NCBI RefSeq assembly: GCF_025869345.1
Contig: NZ_JAOZVW010000073.1
Location: forward strand, 1-44,365
Source: Sphingopyxis sp.
GTDB lineage: Bacteria; Pseudomonadota; Alphaproteobacteria; Sphingomonadales; Sphingomonadaceae
Direction: 5' to 3'
Length of the DNA: 44,365 nucleotides
The notes below the pieces were generated by a model that was given only the letters and a program-made list of their open reading frames with translations, was not told where the DNA came from and did no database searches. Position 1 is the first letter of the stretch; every line of letters starts with the position of its first letter. This document shows, one piece after another, positions 10,370-18,096 of this stretch. A program made the position numbers and the translations under genes.

Positions 10370-11272
10370 TCAGCCCAGGGCCTGCAATGCCTTCATCACC
10401 GCCATCGACTGCTCGGCGCCCGATTGCGGGACAGTCTCGCCATTGCGGTCGATGATCTTGTCCCACGCGGCGGCGACGCCTTCGGGGGTGCGCTCGCCTT
10501 CGGGCAGCGCGATGCCGGGGGTCATGGTGACATAGGCGGCGTGGAAGGCGCCGGCGCCGGCGCCGACGATCATGTTCGTGGGCGCATCCTCGCTGACCAG
10601 ATAGAGCGCGGCGGGGACGACATTCTCCGGCGTGAACTTCTCGAACAGTTCGGGCGGGAAGATGTCCTCGGTCATGCGCGTGCCCGCGACCGGTGCGATC
10701 GTGTTGCAGCGGATGTTGTATTTCGCGCCTTCGAGATGGAGCGTCTTGGTGAGGCCGGCGAGGCCGAGCTTCGCGGCGCCGTAATTGGCCTGGCCGAAAT
10801 TGCCGTAGAGGCCGGTCGACGAGGCGGTCATCAGGATGCGGCCATAGGCCTGCTCGCGCATGATGTCCCACGCCGCCTTGGTGACGTTGGCGCTGCCGAG
10901 CAGGTGGACCTGGACGACGAGATCGAAGTCGGCGGGCTCCATCTTGGCGAAGCTTTTGTCGCGCAGGATGCCGGCGTTGTTGATCAATATGTCGACGCTG
11001 CCCCACTCGGCCTTCGCCTTGGCGACCATTTCGGCCATATGGTCATATTCGGTGACGCTGCCGCCGTTCGACATGGCGGTGCCGCCCGCGGCGCGGATTT
11101 CCTCGACGACGGCGAGCGCGGCGTCCGAATGGCCGGTGCCGTCGCGCGCGCCGCCGAGGTCGTTGACCACGACCTTGGCGCCGCGGCGCGCGAGTTCGAG
11201 CGCATAGGCCCGGCCGAGCCCGCCGCCCGCGCCGGTCACGATGGCAACACGTCCGTCAAATTTGATCGTCAT
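10370..11272 (-). CDS. short-chain dehydrogenase, (3R)-hydroxyacyl-CoA dehydrogenase (HSD17B4)-like
   Basis: The 300-residue NAD(P)-dependent oxidoreductase has TGAGGGLGR (13-21) for the cofactor, NNAG (98-101), and the catalytic Ser151/Tyr164/Lys168 (ASSTGLYGNFGQANYGAAK). The VVNDLGGARDGTG segment and the long C-terminal extension with a TMTPGIALPEGERTPEGVAA stretch are typical of the dehydrogenase domain of peroxisomal multifunctional enzyme type 2. A role in oxidation of (3R)-hydroxyacyl-CoA or related ring substrates is inferred. No hydratase domain is fused. It diverges from the porin gene across 208 bases. Confidence 0.85.
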   Translation of the reverse strand: MTIKFDGRVAIVTGAGGGLGRAYALELARRGAKVVVNDLGGARDGTGHSDAALAVVEEIRAAGGTAMSNGGSVTEYDHMAEMVAKAKAEWGSVDILINNAGILRDKSFAKMEPADFDLVVQVHLLGSANVTKAAWDIMREQAYGRILMTASSTGLYGNFGQANYGAAKLGLAGLTKTLHLEGAKYNIRCNTIAPVAGTRMTEDIFPPELFEKFTPENVVPAALYLVSEDAPTNMIVGAGAGAFHAAYVTMTPGIALPEGERTPEGVAAAWDKIIDRNGETVPQSGAEQSMAVMKALQALG

Positions 11273-11394
11273 GATGATCTCCCGAAGGGGCCGCCGAAAA
11301 GGTTGCCCGCAAAAACTGATCAGAAAGCCGGCACGTCCTTAGCCGTTCGTCGCGGGCAGGCAAGGGGCGAATGAAAAGCTGTTCGGTAACCAAA

Positions 11395-11456
11395 ATGTCA
11401 TCGAAATGACGTGCAACTGTCACGTAGCGGTCATAGGAGCGCCGCGAGATTGTCAC
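11395..11456 (+). promoter_or_regulatory. Pho box with four in-phase half-sites
   Basis: ATGTCAT (11395), CTGTCAC (11417), CGGTCAT (11428) and TTGTCAC (11450) all lie on an 11-base register. This is the spacing of PhoB direct repeats (7-mer plus 4 bases). The central pair CTGTCAC-GTAG-CGGTCAT is an almost perfect Pho box. It ends 25 bases before a porin of the OprP family, which supports phosphate-starvation control. Confidence 0.75.
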
Positions 11457-11480
11457 CTATCACAGCGGAGCAATTCCCTC

Positions 11481-12845
11481 ATGCGTCCTCTTCTGACCGC
11501 CTCTTTTCTGGCGACGACGATGTTCATCCTGCCGCAGGCCGCGCACGCTCAGGCCATGACCGCCGCGGAAGCCGCCGATCTGCGTGCGCAGATCGAAGCC
11601 CTGAAGGCACAAGTGCAGACGCTCGAGTCGCGGCTCGATGCCGCGACAGGGCAACCGGCGCCAGCGCCCGTAACGGCTCCAGCGCCCGCTGCGCCGGCGG
11701 TGACAGCGAAGCCCGCGACCGAAATCGTCTGGAAAGGCGCGCCCGAGATCAGGACCGCCGATGGCTGGAGCTTCAAGCCGCGCGGGCGGATGCAGGTCGA
11801 TGTCGCGAGCATCGACGCGCCGGCGGGGGTGACCGGGGCACGCGGCGGCGTGGGAACCGAGTTCCGCCGCATCTATCTGGGGTTCGACGGCAAGATCCCG
11901 GGCGGGTTCGCCTATCGGGCCGAGGCGGACATCGCGAACAGCGGGGTCGAACTGGCCGACGTCTATCTGACTTATGGTCCCGGCCCCCTTTCGGTGACCG
12001 CGGGTCAGATCAAGCCCTTCTGGTCGCTCGACGAACTGACGAGCGATCTGTTCAACAGCTTTACCGAGCGCGCGGCCTTTACCCAGGCGTTCAATTTCAA
12101 GCGCCGTGTCGGCCTGTCGGCACAGTATAAGGGCAAGGCCTTCCTGATCCAGGGCGGGGTATTCGGCGACAATGCCAATGATCTGCTCAGCGATACGAAC
12201 AACAGCTTCAGCCTCGACGGCCGCGCGGTGTGGATGCCCAGGCTGGGCAATACGCAGCTTCATCTCGCCGGGTCGGCGCATTGGCGCAAGCTCAACGACG
12301 GGCCGAGTGGGGTGCGTTATGCGCCGCGTCCGTTCGTCCACACGACCGACGCCCGCCTGGTCGATACCGGCGTCTTCACCGTGTCGCGCGAGCGCGGGCT
12401 CGGGCTGGAAGGCGCGCTGCTGAGCGGGCCGTTCCACGTCGCGAGCGAAGCCTATTGGCAAAAGGCGAGCCGCCCCGGTTTCGCGAACCCGACCTTCTTC
12501 GGCGGCTATGCCGAGGTCGGCTATGTCCTGACGCGCGGCGACAGCCGCGGGTATAAGGACGGCACGTTCGACCGCCTGTCGCCGAAGCGCCCGATCACCG
12601 ACGGCGGCCCGGGGGCGATCGAGATCAACGCGCGTTACGACCATCTCGACCTGAACGACGCCGGGATCGTCGGCGGGCGCCAGCGGACGCTGGGTGTGTC
12701 GCTGGTCTGGGCGCCGATTTCCTATGTCCGCCTGACCGCCAATTACGGGCATCTGATGGTTGACGATGCCGCGCTCGGCACGGTGACGGGCGACCGCGAC
12801 TATTCGGCCGACGCCTTCGGGCTGCGCACCCAGTTCGATTTCTGA
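11481..12845 (+). CDS. OprO/OprP-type phosphate-selective porin
   Basis: The 454-residue outer-membrane protein has a signal peptide (MRPLLTASFLATTMFILPQA, cut after AHA or AQA). A short coiled coil follows (LRAQIEALKAQVQTLESRL, about residues 34-52), then a Pro/Ala linker, then a beta-barrel of about 370 residues. Barrel motifs such as FRRIYLGFDGKIPGGFAYRA, VTAGQIKPFWSLDELTS and the final aromatic residue in LRTQFDF match the porin_O_P family. Family members take up phosphate or polyphosphate. The ATG at 11481 gives an intact signal peptide; upstream in-frame sequence is the promoter. The Pho box directly upstream fits the function. Confidence 0.9.
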   Translation: MRPLLTASFLATTMFILPQAAHAQAMTAAEAADLRAQIEALKAQVQTLESRLDAATGQPAPAPVTAPAPAAPAVTAKPATEIVWKGAPEIRTADGWSFKPRGRMQVDVASIDAPAGVTGARGGVGTEFRRIYLGFDGKIPGGFAYRAEADIANSGVELADVYLTYGPGPLSVTAGQIKPFWSLDELTSDLFNSFTERAAFTQAFNFKRRVGLSAQYKGKAFLIQGGVFGDNANDLLSDTNNSFSLDGRAVWMPRLGNTQLHLAGSAHWRKLNDGPSGVRYAPRPFVHTTDARLVDTGVFTVSRERGLGLEGALLSGPFHVASEAYWQKASRPGFANPTFFGGYAEVGYVLTRGDSRGYKDGTFDRLSPKRPITDGGPGAIEINARYDHLDLNDAGIVGGRQRTLGVSLVWAPISYVRLTANYGHLMVDDAALGTVTGDRDYSADAFGLRTQFDF

Positions 12846-12851
12846 TCCTTC

Positions 12852-14057
12852 TCAGTCGAGCAGGGTTTCGCGAAAGGCGCCGCGCATGCAATGGTCCGAA
12901 CTCATCGCGGCGCCATAGCCGCCGGCGTTGAGCAGGGCGATGACGTCGCCTTCTTCGAGCGGGGGTAGCGCGATGTCCTCGGCCCATAGGTCGAGCGCTT
13001 CGTTGATGTTGCCGGCGATGGTGCAGCGCTCGAACGACGCAGGGTCCGATGCGCGCGGGACGCAGGCCACGGGCTCGCAGGGGAGGTCGTAGAAGGCCGG
13101 TTCGGGGTGCAGGTTGAAACCGCCGTCGACGCTGACGAACAGCGTGTCCTGCTTGCGCTCGACATTGGTGACGCCGAGCAGGAGCATTCCGGCGTCCTTG
13201 ACCAGATAGTCGCCGGGCTCGACCGCAATCTCGACCGCGCGGCCGGCAAAACGGCGCCGCAGCAGCGCGGCCCATTTCGCAAGGTCGAGCGGTTTGTCCG
13301 ACGCGCGGTGCGGCACGCCCAGCCCGCCGCCGATATTGACGACGCGCACGCCCGGAAGGTCGGTGAGGAACGCGAGGCCCGCCTCCAGCGCCGCTGCCCA
13401 GTCGGCGAGCTGTTCGTCGAGATAGCCGCAGCCGACGTGGAAATGCAGGCTGGTTACGCGGAGGTCGTGCTCCCGCACGGCGGCGAGCGCCTCTGCCCAT
13501 TGTTCGCGATAGATGCCGAACTTGGTGGTCCGGGCGCCCGCGTAGGTCAGGCGTTCGCTGTCGCCATAGCCGACTCCGCGCGCCGGATTGACGCGAATGC
13601 CGATCGCGCGGCCGGGCACGCGCTCGCCGATCCGGCGGATCATGCCGATCGAATCGCAATTGATGACGAGATCGCCGTGCGCGAGCAGCGCGTCGAGATC
13701 GCGGCGCGCGACGCCGGTGCCGGTGAAACTGATCCGGTCGGCGGTGAAGCCGCAGGCCAGCGCACGCTCCAGTTCGCGCGGCGAGCAGATGTCGATACCG
13801 CACGCGCCGGTTGCGGCGAGCATCGTGAGCAGCGCCGGGTGGCGGTTGGCCTTCATTGCATAATAGAGGCGGTGCGGGCGGCCGGTTTCGGCGAGCGCGG
13901 CGTGCAGGCGTGCGAGATTCGCGCGGACGCGCGCGGCGGAATAGAGATAGAGCGGGCCGTCCGCCGCCTCGGCGAGCGCCGCGACGTCGCGGCCGGCGAA
14001 GATCAGCCGGCCGGCGTCATGACGAAGGTCGTCGCGTTCCCACCACTGGGTTGTCAT
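12852..14057 (-). CDS. fold-III PLP-dependent decarboxylase, atypical (DapDC/Orn-DC family)
   Basis: The 401-residue protein has the alanine-racemase-like barrel and C-terminal beta domain of Orn/Lys/DAP/Arg decarboxylases group 2. The PLP lysine is K69 in YYAMKAN, the ring-stacking histidine is in HFHVG (about 208), and the phosphate loop is GGGLG (243-247). Three usual features differ. The EPGR motif reads EPGD (280-283). The active-site CESxD motif reads NEALD (GNINEALD, 349-356), so the catalytic cysteine position is Asn. The C-terminal YNxRPR segment reads DHCMRG. The substrate therefore cannot be assumed to be diaminopimelate. It starts 10 bases after the SET-domain gene, clearly one operon. 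The long upstream extension of the frame overlaps that gene and is rejected. Confidence 0.82.
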   Translation of the reverse strand: MTTQWWERDDLRHDAGRLIFAGRDVAALAEAADGPLYLYSAARVRANLARLHAALAETGRPHRLYYAMKANRHPALLTMLAATGACGIDICSPRELERALACGFTADRISFTGTGVARRDLDALLAHGDLVINCDSIGMIRRIGERVPGRAIGIRVNPARGVGYGDSERLTYAGARTTKFGIYREQWAEALAAVREHDLRVTSLHFHVGCGYLDEQLADWAAALEAGLAFLTDLPGVRVVNIGGGLGVPHRASDKPLDLAKWAALLRRRFAGRAVEIAVEPGDYLVKDAGMLLLGVTNVERKQDTLFVSVDGGFNLHPEPAFYDLPCEPVACVPRASDPASFERCTIAGNINEALDLWAEDIALPPLEEGDVIALLNAGGYGAAMSSDHCMRGAFRETLLD

Positions 14058-14067
14058 GGCGCGACCG

Positions 14068-14544
14068 TCAGGCCGGCGCGGCGGCGCCGTCCTGCGCCGC
14101 GAGATAACGGGCACCCGCCGCACTGATCGCCTCGTCGCGCCCGGTGATCCAGCGCCGGCAATCGGGCGCGCCGCAGGCGCAGGCGAACTGGGCATAGAGC
14201 CGGTCCTCGGTCGCCGCATAATCGATCGACAGTAGCTCGCCCGCCGCGATCGTGCGCAGCGCCACCAGCTCGAAACGCGCCATGTCGAGGCGGCAGTTGG
14301 GATCGCAGGCGTGCGACAGATAGCCGATATGCCGCGTGCCCGCGATGTGCGACCCCGGCCGCACCTGCAGGCTGTGCTGCGAAACGCGCGGGCCGATGTC
14401 GCCCTCGAAGCGTTCGATCACGCTTCCCGCAGCGCAGGGGCCGAGCGCCCGGACGCAAAGTCCCAGCGCCGCGTCGCGGCAGACCGCGAGCAGCGGCGCG
14501 GGCGCCGCCGGATCGGCCACGAACTTGCGCGACGACGTGAACAT
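14068..14544 (-). CDS. SET-domain protein
   Basis: The 158-residue protein carries the core SET motifs: SHACDPN (77-83, the NHSCxPN motif with Ser for Asn), a GELLSIDY strand (103-109, the ELTxDY motif), and a post-SET cysteine cluster C122, C124, C129 (CACGAPDC). SET domains transfer methyl groups from S-adenosylmethionine to lysine; post-SET cysteines normally bind zinc. The small size means little more than the SET fold is present. It is followed 10 bases later by the atypical decarboxylase. The partner or substrate is unknown. It starts near GGGGGATG, and the next upstream gene (RsbW-like) ends 49 bases before. Confidence 0.85.
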   Translation of the reverse strand: MFTSSRKFVADPAAPAPLLAVCRDAALGLCVRALGPCAAGSVIERFEGDIGPRVSQHSLQVRPGSHIAGTRHIGYLSHACDPNCRLDMARFELVALRTIAAGELLSIDYAATEDRLYAQFACACGAPDCRRWITGRDEAISAAGARYLAAQDGAAAPA

Positions 14545-14593
14545 GCAACATCCCCCGATCGCGCCGTGCCCCCCACGGGCGGCGCTGCGGTCC

Positions 14594-15022
14594 CTAATCC
14601 GAATCCTTTAGCGCGAACATCTTATGGAATCGTAGCCGGTTCCGTCCGTGATCGCGATCATAGCGGATTTCGTCCATCGTTTCGCGAACGATATGAAGGC
14701 CGAGCCCGCCGATCGGCCGATCTTCGAGCGACAGGCCGGTATCGGGCGGTGCGGCGGAAAGCGGGTCGAAGGCGATGCCGTCGTCGACGATCTCGCCCGC
14801 GATCCGCCCCTCCGCGACGCGCAGGCCGACCGCGACGGTCGGCTCGCCCTCGCGGATGCCATGGACGAAGATATTGCTGACGATCTCGTCCAGTGCGATC
14901 AGGATCCGGGCTGCGGTCCGATCGGGAATGGCATTGTCCGCAAGAAAGGCCTCCGCGCTGTCCATCATGGCCTGCAAACCGGCGCGGCTATCGGACAGGG
15001 TGCAGGTAAATTCGGTCGCCAC
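14594..15022 (-). CDS. RsbW-like anti-sigma factor / serine kinase (HATPase)
   Basis: The 142-residue protein has a GHKL ATPase fold. The N-box is LIALDEIVSNIFVHG (E46, N50), the G1 box is DDGIAFDP (80-87) and the G2 box is GGLGLHIVRETMDEI (105-119). This size and motif set is that of RsbW/SpoIIAB-type switch kinases that bind ATP, phosphorylate a STAS antagonist and sequester a sigma factor or another target. The STAS protein is encoded divergently 127 bases away, and an RsbU-like phosphatase lies at 20.6-22.2 kb, completing a partner-switch set. No sigma factor is encoded in the window, so its target is unknown. Confidence 0.88.
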   Translation of the reverse strand: MATEFTCTLSDSRAGLQAMMDSAEAFLADNAIPDRTAARILIALDEIVSNIFVHGIREGEPTVAVGLRVAEGRIAGEIVDDGIAFDPLSAAPPDTGLSLEDRPIGGLGLHIVRETMDEIRYDRDHGRNRLRFHKMFALKDSD

Positions 15023-15148
15023 GATGCCGATCGTTCCAGGATGCGAGGCTTGCGCCCACGGGACGTCAGCTTAATCGAGTGGAAAAATTTCACAATCGCT
15101 ACATAAGGGGGCGCGGCGGCGCGCGCCGAAGGGCAATGGGACGAAGCG

Positions 15149-15481
15149 ATGGATATCAGCGAACAGCAACTCGACGGCGCCTGGCTGGTCGCGGCATCGG
15201 GCCGGATCGACAGCAACAGCGCGCCGCAGCTCGAGGCGGTGCTGCCCGATCGCGTGCAGCAGCATGCGGCGACGATCATGGATCTGGCCGGCGTTGCCTA
15301 TGTCAGCTCGGCCGGGCTGCGTGTCTTTCTGAAGGGGATGAAGGCGGCGAAGGCGGGCGGCCACCGGCTGGTGCTGACCGGCCTGTCGCCCGCGGTCCAC
15401 GAGGTTTTCGACATCAGCGGTTTCACGCCGATCTTTGCGATCGCGGCCGATGTCGATGCAGGGCTCGCCGCGCTCCGCTGA
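15149..15481 (+). CDS. STAS-domain anti-anti-sigma factor (RsbV/SpoIIAA-like)
   Basis: The 110-residue single-domain protein has the STAS fold with the phospho-acceptor loop YVSSAGLRVF (51-60), Ser53/Ser54 being the candidate residues. The preceding strand TIMDLAGV and the following helix are typical. Dephosphorylated STAS proteins bind RsbW-like kinases and release their target. It diverges from the RsbW-like gene and converges with the pseudo-phosphatase-like sensor gene, whose stop is 12 bases away. The ATG at 15149 follows GGGACGAAGCG. The pairing with the neighbouring kinase is inference from gene order. Confidence 0.9.
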   Translation: MDISEQQLDGAWLVAASGRIDSNSAPQLEAVLPDRVQQHAATIMDLAGVAYVSSAGLRVFLKGMKAAKAGGHRLVLTGLSPAVHEVFDISGFTPIFAIAADVDAGLAALR

Positions 15482-15493
15482 TCAGGCCGCTGG

Positions 15494-16714
15494 TCAGGCC
15501 GGGCCGATGATGGCGAGGATGCCGTCCAGCTTGAGCAAAGCGTCGATCCGCTCGACCGTCGTTGCGGGCGGCGCATCGGGGGCCATGCGGACATAGGATT
15601 CGGCGGCAGTTGCCTCATCGATGATCGCCAGCAGGCGGGAGGTGGCTGGCGGATTGCGCTCGCCCCAGGCCAGATGGTGAAGCCGCGTTGCGGCGAAGGA
15701 TTCGCGCAGCGTCTTGAACGCATCATCGGGAGTCCTTTCGTGCCAATGCCGTTCCAGAAAATCGCGCGCGGCGATCGCTCGCGCCAGCGCTTCGCGCGTG
15801 TCGCCATCGCATTCGCCGACGACCAGCGCGGCCCGATCCTCGCGCCGACAGAGCGCGAAAAAGCAGCCGGGGGCCGCATCGCCGCATAGCCGGGCTGCGA
15901 CCCGCCCGCCCGCGACCGTCGTATCGATCGGCGGAAAAGCCGCGGCGCGCCAAGTGGCGAACGCCGCGGCGTCGGTGCGGTCATGATCCTCCCGCACCTG
16001 CCGCGCGTCGATCCCCGAAAGCGCGGCGCGGCGATTGGCGTCGAGCAGGCGGAGCGCGGCCGCGAGATCGGAGGCTTCGGTGATGGTCAGTGCGGTCGTA
16101 TCGGGGACGGGGTTCCCCGTGTCGAGCGCGGCCATCAGGTGCCGGCTCACCGCCAGTTCGCGCTGGATTCGCCGCGCGACGTGCCAGCCGGCGGCCAAGC
16201 CGACCACCCCCGCCGCCGCGACTCCCGCCACGATCCAGCGCAGGAGGCCATCCAGCCGTGCGAACAGCGGCTCGGCATCGATGCGAGCGGCCACGAAACC
16301 GCCGCCCGCGACGCGCGCGCGCGCAACGACGTGGCGGTTTCCGCCAGCGTTCGTCATCGCACCGACCTCGGCCGCCGTGCGCGGTGTGGTGCCGCCCGGC
16401 GTCCACGGCCGATCCGGCGGCACGAGCGCGGTGATCCGGCCGCCGGAGCTTACCAGATACAGACCTTCCAGGCCCTCGACGTGCTGCGCTGCCGACACCA
16501 GCGCGGCGCGGCGCGGCGCGCTGCCGATCGATTCGGCCGGATCGTCCATCGCCGAGAGAAATTCGGCGGTGGTAATCGCCACCGCAAGCGCGCGCGCGTC
16601 GAGGCCGCGCCGCATCTCGGCCCCGGTCTGAAAATAGAGGAGGGCGCCGTTCACTGCCGCGAGCAGCAGCAGCAGCGGGATTGCGGCGGCAAGGATGATC
16701 GACCTTATCCGCAT
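15494..16714 (-). CDS. membrane sensor with degenerate SpoIIE/PP2C-like domain (pseudophosphatase)
   Basis: The 406-residue protein has a membrane helix (about 5-25), a periplasmic region (about 28-157), a second helix (about 159-178) and a short HAMP-like stretch (180-232). A C-terminal domain covers about 250-406. That domain begins AFPPI and runs through RVAARL to REDRAALVVGECDGDTREAL, which lines up with FPPF...VFAML...DRNRLFFVVGDVAGKGVPAAL in the RsbU-like protein encoded at 20.6 kb. The metal-binding aspartates appear lost: the GGD position reads PG followed by Cys, and GD reads GE. No later DG or DD motif is evident. I infer a catalytically dead regulator. Its start overlaps the end of the upstream HAMP gene by 10 bases. 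Confidence 0.7.
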   Translation of the reverse strand: MRIRSIILAAAIPLLLLLAAVNGALLYFQTGAEMRRGLDARALAVAITTAEFLSAMDDPAESIGSAPRRAALVSAAQHVEGLEGLYLVSSGGRITALVPPDRPWTPGGTTPRTAAEVGAMTNAGGNRHVVARARVAGGGFVAARIDAEPLFARLDGLLRWIVAGVAAAGVVGLAAGWHVARRIQRELAVSRHLMAALDTGNPVPDTTALTITEASDLAAALRLLDANRRAALSGIDARQVREDHDRTDAAAFATWRAAAFPPIDTTVAGGRVAARLCGDAAPGCFFALCRREDRAALVVGECDGDTREALARAIAARDFLERHWHERTPDDAFKTLRESFAATRLHHLAWGERNPPATSRLLAIIDEATAAESYVRMAPDAPPATTVERIDALLKLDGILAIIGPA

Positions 16715-18096
16715 GACGGCAACGCCTCCATGTCGAGCAGGCCGACGATGAACTGGGGGCATTCGCGCGCGATGGTGAACAGGTGCGCGCGCGCGAGGCA
16801 AAGCGACTGCATTCCTTCGGGGCCGGCGTGGTAATCCTGCGCGGTGGGAAGCGAAAAGAGCAGCGACGGGACGTCGAAGAGCGACGGCGCGCGCGCTTCG
16901 CCCGCCATCGCCCGGCCCGCGATGACGATGTGCAGCATCTGCGCGGGCTGGCCGCGCTCGATCAGCAGCGCGCCGGGTGGCGACGATCGCGGACGGACAT
17001 GCTGCGCGACGAGCACAAGCTCGCGGGCTGACAGCCGGTCGAACGGCGCGATCGAGGCGAGCGCCGCCATATGATCGATGACCTCGGCCGAGATCGCCGC
17101 ATGCTCTCGTCCGCCATCGACCGGCGCGGCGCGCGGCGCAGGCGTATCGGGCGGGCGGTCGCCCGGGCCGTTCACCGGCAGGGCGGGCGCGCCGCTTTCG
17201 CCGCCGCGCAGCCATGCCTCGCTCGCCGCCAGCCGATGCTGCGCGGCGCGCGTGGCGGCGTTTTCGAGTTCGGCGGTTGCGTGGGCGCTCAGCGCCGCGA
17301 GCGACGCGGTGAGATCGCGCACCTCGCGCGGGGTGTCGCCATCGGCCGGCGGGCGATGATCGCCGGCGGCGATGCGCAGGGCCTCCTGCGTCAGCCGCTC
17401 GATCGGCCGCGCGACGCGCCGCACGATCTGCAAGGTGACCAGCAGGCAGGCGAGAAGCGAGGCGATGCCGATCATCGCGCTGAGGAACAGGGCGTTCTGG
17501 GTTGCGACGCGGATGACCGACACATTGACGTCGGCGCCGGCCGTGCCGCTGACCGCTCCGCCGGCGTCATAGACCGGCGCCGCCGCGGTTTTCAGCAGTC
17601 CCCATTTTTCCTGATATTCGACCGGCGAAACATAGATGTCCCGCAGGCGCTGCACGTCGCGCAGCCCGGTCATCGTTTCCGCGGGCAGGGTGTCGGGCGA
17701 GCCGAGCGCTGTATGCTCCTCCCCCTCGGTGCCGTCGAGGATGTAGCGCACTTCGGCCGGGCCGCTCGTCACCTGCGTATAGATATAGGTCAGCCCCAGC
17801 CGATCGCGGATTCGCCGCATCGGCTCGACATTGCGGCGATAGCGGATGTCGCGCTCGGCGGCCGCCGGATCGCGGCCCGCCGTCGCCTCGCCGATCAGCC
17901 AGTCGTGATCGGCCGGATCGATCAGCGCGCCGGTCAGCGCGCTCGTCGCGATCAGCCGGTCGTCGAACTGGCGCAGGATCGTCGCGTTGATCCGGTTGTA
18001 GACGAGGATCGCCCCCAGCAGCGCCGCGAGCGCGACCACCGGCAGGAACACCCGCAGCAGCAGCGTCTGGATGCCCATTTTCCGGTTACGCGGCAT
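16705..18096 (-). CDS. HAMP membrane sensor with degenerate cyclic-nucleotide-binding domain
   Basis: The 463-residue protein has a membrane helix (about 12-33), a periplasmic sensor (34-200), a second helix (203-224), HAMP (225-277), a Pro-rich linker (300-330) and a C-terminal domain (342-455). The C-terminal domain reads like a cNMP-binding fold: SIAPFDRLSARELVLVAQHV, PPGALLIERGQPAQMLHIVI and AGRAMAGE. The phosphate-binding cassette (GE.A...R.A) is not present, so cAMP binding is doubtful. The sensor carries GLTYIYTQVTSGPAEVRYI, similar to GLVYAYTYMQFGPEIR in the RsbU-like protein. It overlaps the carrier gene upstream by 11 bases and the next gene by 10. An alternative start is ATG 18078. 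Confidence 0.75.
   Translation of the reverse strand: MPRNRKMGIQTLLLRVFLPVVALAALLGAILVYNRINATILRQFDDRLIATSALTGALIDPADHDWLIGEATAGRDPAAAERDIRYRRNVEPMRRIRDRLGLTYIYTQVTSGPAEVRYILDGTEGEEHTALGSPDTLPAETMTGLRDVQRLRDIYVSPVEYQEKWGLLKTAAAPVYDAGGAVSGTAGADVNVSVIRVATQNALFLSAMIGIASLLACLLVTLQIVRRVARPIERLTQEALRIAAGDHRPPADGDTPREVRDLTASLAALSAHATAELENAATRAAQHRLAASEAWLRGGESGAPALPVNGPGDRPPDTPAPRAAPVDGGREHAAISAEVIDHMAALASIAPFDRLSARELVLVAQHVRPRSSPPGALLIERGQPAQMLHIVIAGRAMAGEARAPSLFDVPSLLFSLPTAQDYHAGPEGMQSLCLARAHLFTIARECPQFIVGLLDMEALPSCG

Noticed and set aside
9651..11006. 451-codon reading of the DUF4328 frame extending into the dehydrogenase gene
   Set aside because: The upstream part is out of frame with the dehydrogenase and low in complexity; the ATG at 10307 gives a normal DUF4328 protein.
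14554..15148. sigma factor gene expected next to the RsbW-like/STAS pair
   Set aside because: No frame in the window encodes a sigma-70-type or ECF protein; the target must be elsewhere.
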